A DNA stretch of 50,193 nt, from contig NZ_KI912196.1 in the NCBI RefSeq assembly GCF_000231035.2, positions 75,295 to 125,487 of the forward strand, given 5' to 3'. The position numbers were made by a program, and so were the translations under genes. The notes below the pieces were generated by a model, which was given only the letters and a program-made list of their open reading frames with translations, had not been told where the DNA came from and made no database searches. The DNA comes from Saccharomonospora iraqiensis subsp. paurometabolica YIM 90007 (GTDB lineage Bacteria; Actinomycetota; Actinomycetes; Mycobacteriales; Pseudonocardiaceae). Of the stretch, positions 15,403-24,377 are shown in pieces. The stretch's first letter is position 1, and the number at the start of each line of letters is the position of its first letter.

Positions 15403-16920
15403 CTACGGACGGCCCGGGACAGTATCCCTCTCGACCGGCTCGGGTGCTGCGGTACTGACCGAACGGTGGCGCCTGCCGGTGTACCAGGCGATCGCGCCGC
15501 AACACAGCGCGAGCACAGCCACCGCGATGAGCACGTCGGTGGTCGAGGCCACAATGGAGGACAGCACCAGGGGGCCGGTGAGGCCACCGAGGCGGTTGAA
15601 GAACGACACCCCGCCGGTGACGCGTTCGCGGGAACCCGCGTCGGCGAGATCGGCCGCGATCGGCAGAAAGATCGCGGCCATGGTGTTGACCGCGAACAGT
15701 GCTGCCGCGAGCACCGCGGCCGACAACCACGACACCGCCGACGCGAGCCCGGACGCGGCCAGTGCCAGCAGCACGACCGCCGTGCCCGTCGCCAGCAGGA
15801 CCGCCAGTCTGATCGGCCCGACCCGCCGATAGCAGACCGCGACCAGTATCGCGCACGGCACCATCACCACCGCCACGACGGTGAGCAGCGTGTTGGCGGT
15901 CATCACGGAGAGCCCACCCGCGCGGGCGAGTGTGGGTATCCAGGTGTTCAGGCCGAATGTCAGCACACCGACCGTCGCCGCGTAGATCGCCTGAAGCCGC
16001 AAGGTGAACGCGAGCCGCGCCGTCCGGTGTGTGTCTGCCGGCATGCCCGACCCCTCGGGCGCTGCCATGGCCGACCGGTCCCCGACCTGTGGCGACACGC
16101 GCCGTTCCGGGATGAGCACGGTCGCCAGTGCCAGGAGCAGTCCCGTCGGCGCGCCGGTGAGCCAGAGGATCCGCCAGCCGAATCCCGGTTCCAACCAGAG
16201 CGCGGACCCGGCCGCGACCAGATAGCCGGTGGCGGTCGCCACCACCGACAGCGCGATCACCGTCGAGCCGCGCGCAGGCCCCGGGGACACGTCCAGCAGA
16301 GTCGTGATCAACAACGGCGCCAGGCCGCCCACCGCGACCCCCATCAGCAAGCACATCACCACATTGCCGAGGAAGGTGGGCATCGTCGCGCACATGCTCG
16401 TCGCGGTGAATCCCAGTGTGGTGATCAGGTAAGACGCCCGGCGCCCGATCCGGTCGGCGAGCCGCCCCACGCACACCGCGCCGAGAGCGGTCCCGGACAG
16501 CCCGGCCACCGCCAACATCGACGCCTCGGCCGGCGCCAGCCCGTACTCCACACTCATTCCGGGGATCACGAAGCCCAGGGTCGAGGTCTTACTGACATCG
16601 ATCGTCAGCGCACCGGTCGCGACCCCGGCGACCAACCACCGTCTCCGCTTCCCCGGCACGGCCGACGCCGTGGTGCCGACGACCCGGAACCCACCCCACC
16701 GCGAGTGGGTGCGCAACAGCATCCCGACCAGGGCGATCACGATCCCGACACCCGCGACGAACATCTCCGGCATACCCGACAACGGCATACCCCGCAGCGG
16801 TCCGCCTTCCGGCGGAAACGCCCGGAAGAAGCCGACGACGGAACCGCCCACGGCGAGAACCACGCCGACCACCGTCACCGGGTCACGCGAATACCGCAGG
16901 AGAGACCGCGCCACAACCAT
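15403..16920 (-). CDS. MFS transporter with extra N-terminal helices (metabolite:H+ symporter type)
   Basis: 505 residues. An N-terminal pair of hydrophobic segments (VTVVGVVLAVGGSVVGFF; EMFVAGVGIVIALVGMLL) precedes the 12-helix MFS core, which begins RRWLVAGVATGALTIDVSKT. Core motifs are GRLADRIGRRASYLI (loop 2-3) and IPERR. The overall pattern resembles aromatic-acid or metabolite:H+ symporters (AAHS/MHS). The extension of about 90 residues is atypical, and a fused DUF or a small membrane protein is possible. ATG at 16920 with GGAAGGGG close upstream; GTG two codons on has better spacing. No functional partner is adjacent. Confidence 0.8.
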   Translation of the reverse strand: MVVARSLLRYSRDPVTVVGVVLAVGGSVVGFFRAFPPEGGPLRGMPLSGMPEMFVAGVGIVIALVGMLLRTHSRWGGFRVVGTTASAVPGKRRRWLVAGVATGALTIDVSKTSTLGFVIPGMSVEYGLAPAEASMLAVAGLSGTALGAVCVGRLADRIGRRASYLITTLGFTATSMCATMPTFLGNVVMCLLMGVAVGGLAPLLITTLLDVSPGPARGSTVIALSVVATATGYLVAAGSALWLEPGFGWRILWLTGAPTGLLLALATVLIPERRVSPQVGDRSAMAAPEGSGMPADTHRTARLAFTLRLQAIYAATVGVLTFGLNTWIPTLARAGGLSVMTANTLLTVVAVVMVPCAILVAVCYRRVGPIRLAVLLATGTAVVLLALAASGLASAVSWLSAAVLAAALFAVNTMAAIFLPIAADLADAGSRERVTGGVSFFNRLGGLTGPLVLSSIVASTTDVLIAVAVLALCCGAIAWYTGRRHRSVSTAAPEPVERDTVPGRP

Positions 16921-17363
16921 CCCCTTCCGACGGAGCGGTTTCGCCTGCCGCGACGCACCGTCCGATCCGAACCTCGTCCGACCTCACCGTCGAGCGCTGC
17001 TGCCGTCACGGTATTGGCATTCACGCGGAACCACAATGTCGTCGCGGCATTCCCGTGCGAGGGGAGCAAACCGGCTGCCTTTCGGACACTCCCGGGCGTC
17101 GATCCGGAACCTCCGACCGCGATCGGACGAGAGTCGATCCCGTCGGGCCTGTCAATGACTCCGCGGAGTCCGGGCCCGCGTGCGCGGACCGCGAGCGGGC
17201 CACAGCTCGGAGCGGGACCGAGGAGCGGTCCTGGGGAGAAGGCCGGATCGGCCGATGTCCGCGGAGGCTGATCGGCTCCGGGACGCGTCACGACGACACG
17301 TCGATCAGTGACTCGCGATCGGCTGGGAGAGGTGCGTGGGACCGTCCGCGGGACGAGATGGCG
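16921..17363. other. Intergenic region, no gene seen
   Basis: 443 bp between the MFS start and the end of the LLM gene on the same strand. Open frames here extend from or mirror neighbouring genes and lack domain features. I see no strong dyad or terminator hairpin. Confidence 0.4.
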
Positions 17364-18263
17364 TCAGCGCCGGGCGGCCCGCAGCACCCGGTCGACGATC
17401 TCCAGCGCCTGTTCAACCGTGCCTGCCAGGTTCATCAGCTCCACGAAGACGTGGTCGATACCGGTATCGGGTCCGGCCGAGGCGACAGCATCGAGCACGC
17501 CGTCCATCGACTCCGTACCCCAGGGATAAACCCGCAGGACGGTGTCCAGCTCCGCCGGATCCCGCCCCGCCTCCCGGGCGAGCTCGCGGATCCGGGTCAT
17601 CGGTTCGGTGACCTCGGCGGGATCGAACGGACCCCATTCCGGGACATGGGCCGGGAGCCAGCCGTCCGCCCGCTGTGCCACCCGCCGCATCGCCGTCGGC
17701 GCCCAGCCCGCGAGATACACGGGTGGACGGGGCTGCCGGGCGGGTTTGAGGTCGACCCGGCTCGCGGGGACGGTCCAGTGCTTCCCGGAATACTGCACGG
17801 GATCGTCCGACCACCAGGCCTGCACCACGTCGAGACACTCGTCGAGCCGGGCGCCACGCTCGTGCATCGGGACACCCGCGGCCCGGTACTCCTCGGGGGA
17901 CCAGCCGGTACCGAAACCCACGAGCAACCGGCCGCCGCTGACACGGTCGATCGTGGTCAGGGACCGGGCCAGCATCGCGGGTGCGTACCAGGGTCCGACC
18001 AGGACATTCGTCCCGATCTCGACCCGCTCGGTCACCGCCGCCGCCGCGGACATCACGGCGAACGGATCCAGCACCCGGTGGAAGACCTCCGGTATCGTGT
18101 CCCCACCGGCGTAACCGACGGTGGGCTCCACCGGCGTCAGCAGCCGGTCGCCGACCCAGAGACTGTCCGCACCGAGACGCTCGGCCTCCGCCGCGAAGTG
18201 CATCACCTCCCGCGCCTCCTCCGCGAGCGGACCGAACTGCGGCAGCGTGAAGCCGATACGCAC
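17364..18263 (-). CDS. LLM-class F420-dependent oxidoreductase
   Basis: 299 residues, a luciferase-like TIM barrel: MRIGFTLPQFGPLAEEAREV (start), GADSLWVGDRLLTPVEPTVG, ERVEIGTNVLVGPWYAPAMLA (about 80-100), GRLLVGFGTGWSPEEYRAAGV and MHERGARLDECLDVVQAWW. The GFGTGW loop and sequence style match the F420-dependent actinobacterial subfamily, which oxidises or reduces small organics with coenzyme F420; the substrate is unknown. GTG at 18263 is preceded by GGGGG. A degenerate fragment of a close paralogue lies at 19066-19125, beyond the VOC gene. Confidence 0.9.
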   Translation of the reverse strand: MRIGFTLPQFGPLAEEAREVMHFAAEAERLGADSLWVGDRLLTPVEPTVGYAGGDTIPEVFHRVLDPFAVMSAAAAVTERVEIGTNVLVGPWYAPAMLARSLTTIDRVSGGRLLVGFGTGWSPEEYRAAGVPMHERGARLDECLDVVQAWWSDDPVQYSGKHWTVPASRVDLKPARQPRPPVYLAGWAPTAMRRVAQRADGWLPAHVPEWGPFDPAEVTEPMTRIRELAREAGRDPAELDTVLRVYPWGTESMDGVLDAVASAGPDTGIDHVFVELMNLAGTVEQALEIVDRVLRAARR

Positions 18264-18638
18264 CCGTACCCCCTGAGCTGTCGGTGCTGATCCTCGGGCC
18301 GTGGTGACCGCCCGGAACGGGTACCCATCGTGGCAGCGGGGCGCGCGGCCCTCAATCACCCTTCCGTGGCGACGAACGGAAGTCCGTCGCTCTGCCCACC
18401 GGGGCACGCAGTGTTCGTGGTTCCGCAATCCTCGAATCGACGTCACGGATTTCCGGGAAGCCCGGACCCTGGTGTCCCGTGCGCCTGTCGGATCGATGCG
18501 TGAATTGGCCCCCCAGGACCGTTCCGGACCATTCGTTCGGGCGTGGCTCAATTGACAGCATAATCTGTCGAATGGAGGATAATCTCGTGACCAGCGGGCT
18601 CCACCACGGACGCGGTCCAACAGGAAAGGCGCGACACC
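18264..18638. promoter_or_regulatory. Divergent promoter region with GACAG-N6-CTGTC dyad
   Basis: 375 bp between the LLM and VOC starts, AT-rich around 18540-18590. TTGACA (18552-18557) is a consensus -35 overlapping the dyad GACAG-CATAAT-CTGTC (18554-18569). GATAAT (18578-18583) is a possible -10, but the 20-bp spacing is long. A dyad over the -35 suggests repression; the regulator is unidentified. Confidence 0.45.
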
Positions 18639-19046
18639 ATGACGGACGGCACCATCGGCACCATCGTCGGCTTCGACCTCACGGTGCGGGACGCACCGGC
18701 CGTGCGGGACTTCTACGCCGACGTCGTCGGCTGGAAACCCGAACCGCTCAGCATGGGCGACTACGACGACTACATGATGCTGACCCCGGACGGCACACCG
18801 GTGGCCGGTGTGTGCCACGCGAAGACCGAGAACGCGGACCTCCCCCCGCAATGGGTCACCTACATCGCCGTCGGCGATCTCTCCGCGAGCATGGACCGGG
18901 TCACCGCCCGGGGCGGTGAAGTACTGCGGGCGCCGAACGGGTACGGCCCGGGCGGATTCGCACTCGTCAAGGATCCCGCGGGAGCGGTGCTCGCACTGAT
19001 GCAGAACCCGTACGGCGGCTCGGACGCCGGCGACGCGGAGAGTTGA
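18639..19046 (+). CDS. VOC-family (glyoxalase/dioxygenase-like) protein
   Basis: 135 residues forming two beta-alpha-beta-beta-beta modules: GFDLTVRDAPAVRDFYADVVGWK (9-31), WVTYIAVGDLSASMDRVTARGGEVLRAP (72-99) and FALVKDPAGAVLALMQN (ending the second module). Small stand-alone VOC proteins of this type act as glyoxalase-, bleomycin-resistance- or lyase-like proteins. Metal ligands are not obvious, since the usual His/Glu positions are poorly conserved. ATG with GGAAAGG about 10 nt upstream. It diverges from the LLM gene. Confidence 0.88.
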   Translation: MTDGTIGTIVGFDLTVRDAPAVRDFYADVVGWKPEPLSMGDYDDYMMLTPDGTPVAGVCHAKTENADLPPQWVTYIAVGDLSASMDRVTARGGEVLRAPNGYGPGGFALVKDPAGAVLALMQNPYGGSDAGDAES

Positions 19047-19065
19047 CGCGCATGTCGTGAGGCCC

Positions 19066-19125
19066 GGGCTGGCTCCACCGGCGCCAGGAGGCGGTCGGCC
19101 ACCCTCAGGCTGTCCGCCACGACCC
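19066..19125 (-). pseudogene. Fragment of an LLM oxidoreductase paralogue
   Basis: The minus strand reads ADSLRVADRLLAPVEP, nearly the same as ADSLWVGDRLLTPVEP in the intact LLM gene at 17364-18263, for about 16 codons and then diverges. No start or domain remains. It is a short relic of a duplicated or transferred copy. Confidence 0.6.
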
Positions 19126-19173
19126 ACGGCAGCACGGGACGCATGTCCGGCGCGGAGGCCCGCGTCGTGTGCC

Positions 19174-19968
19174 TCAGCTCCGAAGCACGAAGGACTCCCG
19201 GGCGAGCGCACTTCCGTAGGCCGCACGGTCGAGGAAGTCGTAGGTTCCCCCGGTCCGCAGTTCCCGTGCCGCCTCCGCCAGCGCCTGGTAGGCGGTGAAG
19301 GCGAACCCTCCGCCCACGGAGACCCGCCGCACCCCGAGCTCGGCGAGTTCGCCCACCGGAGGAACCCCCGGCCGCGCGAGCACGTTGACCGGGACGTCCA
19401 CCGCCTCGACCAGCGCCCTGATCTCCTCCCGGCCGGTGAGCCCCGGCGCGTACACGACGTCCGCATCGGCCTCCCGGAAAGCACGAAGCCGCGCGAGGGT
19501 GTCGTCGAGGTCGTCGACACCCCGGAAGTGGTTCTCCGCCCGCGCGGTCACCACCAGCTGCCCCTCGGCCGCCTCCACGGCGGCGCGCACCCGCTCGCCC
19601 GCCAGATCCCGGTCGTAGAGCGCGGTACCACTCCAGTCCTCGACCGACACCCCGGCCACCCCGGTGTCCCGCGCCCGCCGGACCGTGTCGGCCACCCCCT
19701 CCGGGTCGTCGGCGAAGCCGTTCTCCAGGTCCGCCGAGACCGGGACGTCCACCGCACCGGCGAGTTCGGCACAGTGGGCCAACACCTCGTCCCGGCCGAG
19801 GGCGCCGTCCGGCAGACCCCGTGCCGCCGCGGCTCCGCTGCTGGTGGTGGCCACCGCGCGGAAGCCCAGATGCCGTAGCAGCACCGCCGACCCCACGTCC
19901 CAGGCGTTCGGCAGCAACAGGACATCCCCGGAGTGGTGCAGCGCGCGGAAATGCTCGAAGTCGGACAT
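19174..19968 (-). CDS. Isocitrate lyase / PEP mutase superfamily protein
   Basis: 264 residues: FRALHHSGDVLLLPNAWDVGSA (6-27), FRAVATTSSGAAAARGLPDG, DVPVSADLENGFAD (about 80-93, carrying the acidic metal ligands of the family), VAGVSVEDWSG, LVVTARAENHFRG and VPVNVLARPG. This is the 2-methylisocitrate lyase/phosphonomutase-like 'PEP mutase' family of stand-alone actinobacterial enzymes, acting on C-C or P-C bonds of an oxaloacetate-like substrate with Mg2+. The exact substrate cannot be assigned. ATG at 19968 matches the family N-terminus; an in-frame GTG at 19998 is the alternative. Confidence 0.88.
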   Translation of the reverse strand: MSDFEHFRALHHSGDVLLLPNAWDVGSAVLLRHLGFRAVATTSSGAAAARGLPDGALGRDEVLAHCAELAGAVDVPVSADLENGFADDPEGVADTVRRARDTGVAGVSVEDWSGTALYDRDLAGERVRAAVEAAEGQLVVTARAENHFRGVDDLDDTLARLRAFREADADVVYAPGLTGREEIRALVEAVDVPVNVLARPGVPPVGELAELGVRRVSVGGGFAFTAYQALAEAARELRTGGTYDFLDRAAYGSALARESFVLRS

Positions 19969-20080
19969 GGCGCGGACGATAGCGGACACCACCGACACCG
20001 GCGGCGAATCACGCCGATATCGGGCTCTCTCGGCACGGGGCCGACTTCTCTTTCCCCGGATCGTGTGCGAGTCTGCACCG

Positions 20081-21325
20081 ATGGGGGATACCGTCCGCCG
20101 CCCGCTCGGGGTCGCCTACCGGTGGCTGTGGACCTCGTCCGGGTTGTCCAACCTCGCCGACGGGGTCGTCAAGGTCGCGCTGCCGCTGGTGGCGATCCAG
20201 TACACCCGGTCGCCCACGCTGATCGCGGGACTGGCCGTCGCGCTGGTGCTGCCGTGGCTGCTGTTCGCCCTGCCCGCCGGTGCGTTCGCCGACCGGTTCG
20301 ACCGTCGCCGGATGATGCTCGGCGCCAACACCGTGCGGATCGTGCTGTCCGCGGCCGGAATCCTGGCGGTCGCGCTCGACGCCGGCTCGATCTGGCTCCT
20401 CTACGGGATCGCGTTCGGTCTCGGCACCGCCGAGACGGTGTACGACACCTCCGCGCAGTCGATCATGCCGCGGATCGTGGAGCGTGATCAACTGTCCCGG
20501 GCCAACAGTCGCCTGTTCGGGGTCGAGCTGACGACCAACCAGTTCGTCGGCCCGCCGCTGGCCGGTCTCCTGGTGGCGGCCGGGGTGGCCGTCACGTTCG
20601 CGGCCCCCACCGCGTTGTGGGGCCTCGCCCTGGTGGCGCTGCTGTTCGTGCGCGGCTCGTTCGGGACGGCGGAGACGGGCGGGCGCACCAGCCTACGGAC
20701 CGACATCGCCGAAGGACTGCGGTTCCTCTGGCGGCACCGGCTGCTCCGGACGCTCGCCGTACTCACCGGGACGGTCAACTTCGCGACGAACGCGGCGTTC
20801 ACCGTCTTCGTCCTGTTCGCGGTCGGCCCGTCCTCCGCCATGGGGCTCTCCGAGCCCGCCTACGGGGTCCTGTTCGCCACCACCGCGGTCGGCAGCCTGA
20901 TCGGCTCGCTCGTCGCCGAGCGGGTCGAACGGACACTCGGGCGGGCCCGCACATTCCGACTGGCCCTGCTCACCAGCGCGCTGCTGGTCGGCATCCCGGC
21001 GGTGACCACCAACCCGGTCCTGATCGGTGCCGCGTTCTTCACCGGGGGCGTCGGGATCATGCTGTGGAATGTCATCGCCGTCTCCCTGCGCCAGCGGATC
21101 ACGCCGGACCGGTTGCTAGGCCGCCTGAACAGCAGCTACCGCTTGCTCGCCTTCGGTACGCAACCGCTCGGGGCCCTGGCCGGGGGTGCGATCGCCGAAG
21201 TCGTCGGGCTGCGCTGGGTGTTCGGCACCATGGCGCTGCTGGTCCTGCTCGCCCTGCTGGGCGGCGCGAGGGCCCTGACCGACGACACCATGAACGCGGC
21301 CGAACGGGACACCGCTCAGGTCTGA
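20081..21325 (+). CDS. MFS exporter (MFS_3 / EntS-like)
   Basis: 414 residues with 12 helices: WLWTSSGLSNLADGVVKVALPLVA (helix 1), ALPAGAFADRFDRRRMMLGAN (motif A), GTAETVYDTSAQSIMPRIV (a signature of the enterobactin-exporter-like MFS_3 group), RANSRLFGVELTTNQFVGPPLAG and ITPDRLLGRLNSSYRLLAFG. Members export siderophores, macrolides and similar compounds. ATG at 20081; no strong ribosome site. The neighbouring AraC gene on the opposite strand converges with it. Confidence 0.9.
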   Translation: MGDTVRRPLGVAYRWLWTSSGLSNLADGVVKVALPLVAIQYTRSPTLIAGLAVALVLPWLLFALPAGAFADRFDRRRMMLGANTVRIVLSAAGILAVALDAGSIWLLYGIAFGLGTAETVYDTSAQSIMPRIVERDQLSRANSRLFGVELTTNQFVGPPLAGLLVAAGVAVTFAAPTALWGLALVALLFVRGSFGTAETGGRTSLRTDIAEGLRFLWRHRLLRTLAVLTGTVNFATNAAFTVFVLFAVGPSSAMGLSEPAYGVLFATTAVGSLIGSLVAERVERTLGRARTFRLALLTSALLVGIPAVTTNPVLIGAAFFTGGVGIMLWNVIAVSLRQRITPDRLLGRLNSSYRLLAFGTQPLGALAGGAIAEVVGLRWVFGTMALLVLLALLGGARALTDDTMNAAERDTAQV

Positions 21326-21349
21326 AGACCAGCCGGGACCGACCGACGG

Positions 21350-22285
21350 TCAGGACCACGTCCGGCGGTCGCGGCGCCAGCGCTGCGGGGTGGTGCCGTA
21401 CCGCTGCCGGAAGCGCCGGACGAGGTAGCCTGCGTCGCGCAGGCCGGTGCGGGCGGCCACCACGTCGAGCGGCAGGTCGGTCTCCCGGAGCAGGCGCCGG
21501 ACCTCGGTCAGGCGGCGCTCGGTGATCCACTCCAGCAGGGGGCGGCCCGTGCGCTGTCGGACCACGGTCGTGAGATGCCCGGGGGTGTAGCCGAGCGCGC
21601 GGGCGACGTCCGCCGCGGAGACCGGCTCGTGAAAGGTGTCCTCGATCCGCGCGAAGACCCGCTCCACCAGCGGGTCCGGCGTGACCGGCGCCGAGGGCGC
21701 CAGACGCGCGGCCGCCACCAGGATCCGGGTGAGCGACGAGGCCACGGCCTCACCGGCCCCGAGACGCCCCGGGTCGGCGAGCTCGGCGTCCAGATCCGCC
21801 AGCCACGTCGACCAGCGGGCCCGGTCGGGCCCGGCGACACGGCCGTGCCCCACGCCCGGGGCGAACAGGGCGAGCAGCGGGTGGTGTTCCCAGGTCAGCG
21901 GGGAGACCGACGCCAGGGCGGGCACGGCGTCGGGAGTGAACGCGACCGACCACGCCCGGCCCCGGGCCAACTCCCCGACGCCCGCGGCGTCGACGACCTC
22001 CCCGGGCGGCACCGCGTACACGTCCCCGGCACGCAGGGATCGCTCCCGCCCACCGATCGTGACCGAGCCGGCGCCCTGTTCGACATGCATCAGGACGAGG
22101 AAGTCGTGCGCGTGCCGGTGCTCCGGGGGCAGCCCGCCCGGGGACGCACCGGCGTCGAACCGGGTCACCGACACCGGAGGCACACCGGGACGCTCCCGCC
22201 GACGGTAGACCGGTGTCCCGTCCGGAAGCACCCGCCCCAGCACCGACCGAGCCGCATCGACCGAAGAATGTCCCATGACAGCCAC
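21350..22285 (-). CDS. AraC-family transcriptional regulator
   Basis: 311 residues. The N-terminal cupin sensor reads PPEHRHAHDFLVLMHVEQGAGSV (53-75) and LRAGDVYAVPPGEV (83-96). The C-terminal tandem HTH (about 205-305) contains EPVSAADVARALGYTPGHLTTVVRQRTGR and the second helix pair LDVVAARTGLRDAGYLVRRFRQRYGTTPQRWRR. A small-molecule ligand in the cupin is expected. ATG at 22285 or at 22276 (MGHSSVD). It diverges from the methyltransferase gene, its likely target. Confidence 0.92.
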   Translation of the reverse strand: MAVMGHSSVDAARSVLGRVLPDGTPVYRRRERPGVPPVSVTRFDAGASPGGLPPEHRHAHDFLVLMHVEQGAGSVTIGGRERSLRAGDVYAVPPGEVVDAAGVGELARGRAWSVAFTPDAVPALASVSPLTWEHHPLLALFAPGVGHGRVAGPDRARWSTWLADLDAELADPGRLGAGEAVASSLTRILVAAARLAPSAPVTPDPLVERVFARIEDTFHEPVSAADVARALGYTPGHLTTVVRQRTGRPLLEWITERRLTEVRRLLRETDLPLDVVAARTGLRDAGYLVRRFRQRYGTTPQRWRRDRRTWS

Positions 22286-22394
22286 GCTACAACCTGCTCA
22301 GCCACCACAGAACGTTCAACACTGGAGGAAGAGAGGGGACCCGGGGCCGCCGCCCCGGATCCCGAACCGACATCCCTCATCACCGGGAGCACCG

Positions 22395-23234
22395 ATGACA
22401 ACGCCCGACATCCAGCTGTTCGACCAGCGCACCCCCGACGAGCGGGACCGTCCGTTCCTGCCCGGCATGGGCAGGGCCTGGCTGCTCCCCCTCTACGACA
22501 CCGTCACCCGGCTCGCCGGGGTCCGGGCCGTGTACGAGCGGACGGCCGCACTCGCCGGCGTCGCGCCCGGCGAGTCGGTGGTCGACGTGGGCTGCGGCAC
22601 GGGGAACCTGACGTTCGCCGTGCTCGCGGCCACCCCGCAGGCCCGAGTAACCGGCCTCGACCCCGACGGCGACGCCCTCCGTCGCGCCGCACACAAAGCA
22701 CACCGCCGCCGTGTCGGCCTCACCCTCGTGCAGGGCTACGCCGACCGGATCCCCGCCGACGACGCCGCACTCGACCACGTGATCTCGTCGCTGGCCCTGC
22801 ACCACGCCGACGACGACGGCCGTGCCGGGTTCGCCCGCGACGCGCTCCGCGCCCTCCGCCCGGGAGGGACGGTCACCGTGGCCGACTTCGACTCCGGTCC
22901 GACGCAGGGCGCAACCACAGCGGCCCCACCGGCGCACACGCACCGCCACGGCCCCGGCCACGTGCTCCGGAACCTGCTCCGGATCGTGCAGCCCCGGCGC
23001 TCACGGGCTCCGGTCGTGGCGCACGAGCAGGGTGACGGCCTCGTCGCCCTGCTGACCGGTGCCGGGTTCACCGACGCCCGCGAGGTCGCCCACCTCGACC
23101 ACCGGTTCGGCCGGATCGCCGTCGTCCGGGCGACCCGCCCGATGGACACAATGGACAGCAGGAACGGTGATGCGGTCCGCGGGCATGCCTCCGCGGACCG
23201 CGAAGGCGAGGAGACACCCGGCCACGATTCCTGA
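22395..23234 (+). CDS. Class I SAM-dependent methyltransferase
   Basis: 279 residues. SAM motif I is VVDVGCGTGNL (about 60-70), motif II TGLDPDGDAL (acidic loop holding the ribose), then VQGYADRIPADDAALDHVISSLALHH (motif IV) and ALRPGGTVTVADF (motif VI). It belongs to the Ubi/COQ5-like methyltransferases; the substrate is unknown. The tail after about 235 (MDTMDSRNG onward) is low-complexity. ATG at 22395 with GGGAG 5 nt upstream; the longer frame from 22275 overlaps the AraC gene start and is rejected. Confidence 0.88.
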   Translation: MTTPDIQLFDQRTPDERDRPFLPGMGRAWLLPLYDTVTRLAGVRAVYERTAALAGVAPGESVVDVGCGTGNLTFAVLAATPQARVTGLDPDGDALRRAAHKAHRRRVGLTLVQGYADRIPADDAALDHVISSLALHHADDDGRAGFARDALRALRPGGTVTVADFDSGPTQGATTAAPPAHTHRHGPGHVLRNLLRIVQPRRSRAPVVAHEQGDGLVALLTGAGFTDAREVAHLDHRFGRIAVVRATRPMDTMDSRNGDAVRGHASADREGEETPGHDS

Positions 23235-23237
23235 TCG

Positions 23238-23254
23238 GGGCCGGGATCCGGCCC
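23238..23254 (+). terminator. Hairpin between convergent methyltransferase genes
   Basis: GGGCCGG-GAT-CCGGCCC, a perfect 7-bp stem with 3-nt loop beginning 4 nt after a stop codon. There is no U-tract, as is common in actinomycetes. It may serve both convergent genes. Confidence 0.4.
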
Positions 23255-23307
23255 GTCCGGACCCACGCGCCCGATGCCGAGCGCGCACGGCGGCAGGTGG
23301 GCCGAGG

Positions 23308-24144
23308 TCAGGGCTTGCGCCCGACCGCCCCGGCGACCAGCCGCTGCGCCACCCCGACCGGCGTCGTGCGCGGGCCGGACGGCCACCACCGGTGGGTCTC
23401 CACGATCCCCGGTTCCAGCAGTTCCAGCCCGTCCAGCATCGCCGCGATCTCCGCGTGCGTGCGCGCCCCGCCGCTGCCGAGGCCACCGGTGCGGGCCGCG
23501 TGCTCCAGCGCCCGCATCGCCGCGGACTCCCCCTGCTCCTCCGGGTCGTACAGGTGTGACAGCACCACGTACGAGCCGGACGGCAGCGCGTCGAGGTACT
23601 CCCGCAGCACCCGCACCGGCAGCTCCCGGTCGTCCCCGGAGTACATGTGCAGCGTCGCCGTGCACAACAGTCCGATCGGCCGTGCGAAGTCCAGCGCGGC
23701 CCGCACCTGCGGGTCGTGCAGGATGCCGGACGGTTGCCACGCGTCCCCACCGACCATGTGGGTGCGGTCGTTCGCCGCCAGCAGGGCACGGCCGTGGGCC
23801 AGCACCACCGGGTCGTGGTCGACGTAGACCACCGTGGCCTCCGGGTCGACCCGCTGCACGACCTCGTGCGTGTTCTCCGCGGTCGGCAGCCCCGAACCGA
23901 CGTCGAGGTACTGGACGATACCGGCGTGCCGGGCGAGGTAGCGGGCCGCGCGGGTGACGAACGCCCGGTTCTCCCGCGCGATCTCCGCGACGTCCGGTAC
24001 GGCGGCCTCCAGGGCCCGGGCCTGCTCCCGGTCGACCTCGTAGTTCTCCGTCCCGCCGAGCAGGTAGTCGTAGACCCGGGCCTGGCTCACCCGGGTCGGG
24101 TCGATCTCCACCGGTTCCGGATCCGGCTCCCCCACCGCGGACAC
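23308..24144 (-). CDS. DUF574 (PF04672) S-adenosyl methyltransferase
   Basis: 278 residues: DPTRVSQARVYDYLLGGTENYEVDREQA (16-43) is the hallmark opening of this actinomycete-specific family. SAM binding is at VQYLDVGSGLPTAENTHEV (about 85-103), with TVVYVDHDPVVLAH after it and LCTATLHMYSGDD later. Targets are unknown; such proteins are abundant in Streptomyces and Pseudonocardiaceae. I choose GTG at 24144, with GGAGGA 8 nt upstream, over longer in-frame starts. Confidence 0.92.
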   Translation of the reverse strand: MSAVGEPDPEPVEIDPTRVSQARVYDYLLGGTENYEVDREQARALEAAVPDVAEIARENRAFVTRAARYLARHAGIVQYLDVGSGLPTAENTHEVVQRVDPEATVVYVDHDPVVLAHGRALLAANDRTHMVGGDAWQPSGILHDPQVRAALDFARPIGLLCTATLHMYSGDDRELPVRVLREYLDALPSGSYVVLSHLYDPEEQGESAAMRALEHAARTGGLGSGGARTHAEIAAMLDGLELLEPGIVETHRWWPSGPRTTPVGVAQRLVAGAVGRKP

Positions 24145-24377
24145 AGGATCAACTCCTCCGAGAGCGGACAGTGACGCCGAGCGTACTTCGTTGATCAAGA
24201 ACTGGACGACCCCGGTCCCGCAGCAGCCCGGATTCCGATCCTGACCGGGTCCGGCCCGGGTTGTCCCGCACCGGGCGGCGGTCTGCCCGGCGATCCCGGC
24301 CGGCAAGGGTGACAACATCCCTTGTCCCGCCGACCGCCGGATGCATAGGGTCGCTGATCGGGCGTTAAGGAGGCCGC
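24145..24377. promoter_or_regulatory. Divergent promoter region with GACAA-N6-TTGTC dyad
   Basis: Between the DUF574 and acyl-CoA dehydrogenase starts. GACAA-CATCCC-TTGTC lies at 24311-24326, a 5-bp dyad of TetR-like shape, overlapping TTGTCC (possible -35) with CATAGG about 17 bp downstream as a possible -10 for the acyl-CoA dehydrogenase operon. Confidence 0.4.

Noticed and set aside
15265-17271. 668-codon plus-strand frame
   Set aside because: Overlaps the MFS gene on the other strand; its translation is rich in His/Arg/Gln/Gly without domains.
18566-18919. Frame starting MEDNLVTSGLHHGRGPTGKA ahead of the VOC gene
   Set aside because: Overlaps the VOC gene out of frame and becomes Arg/His-rich; no domain.
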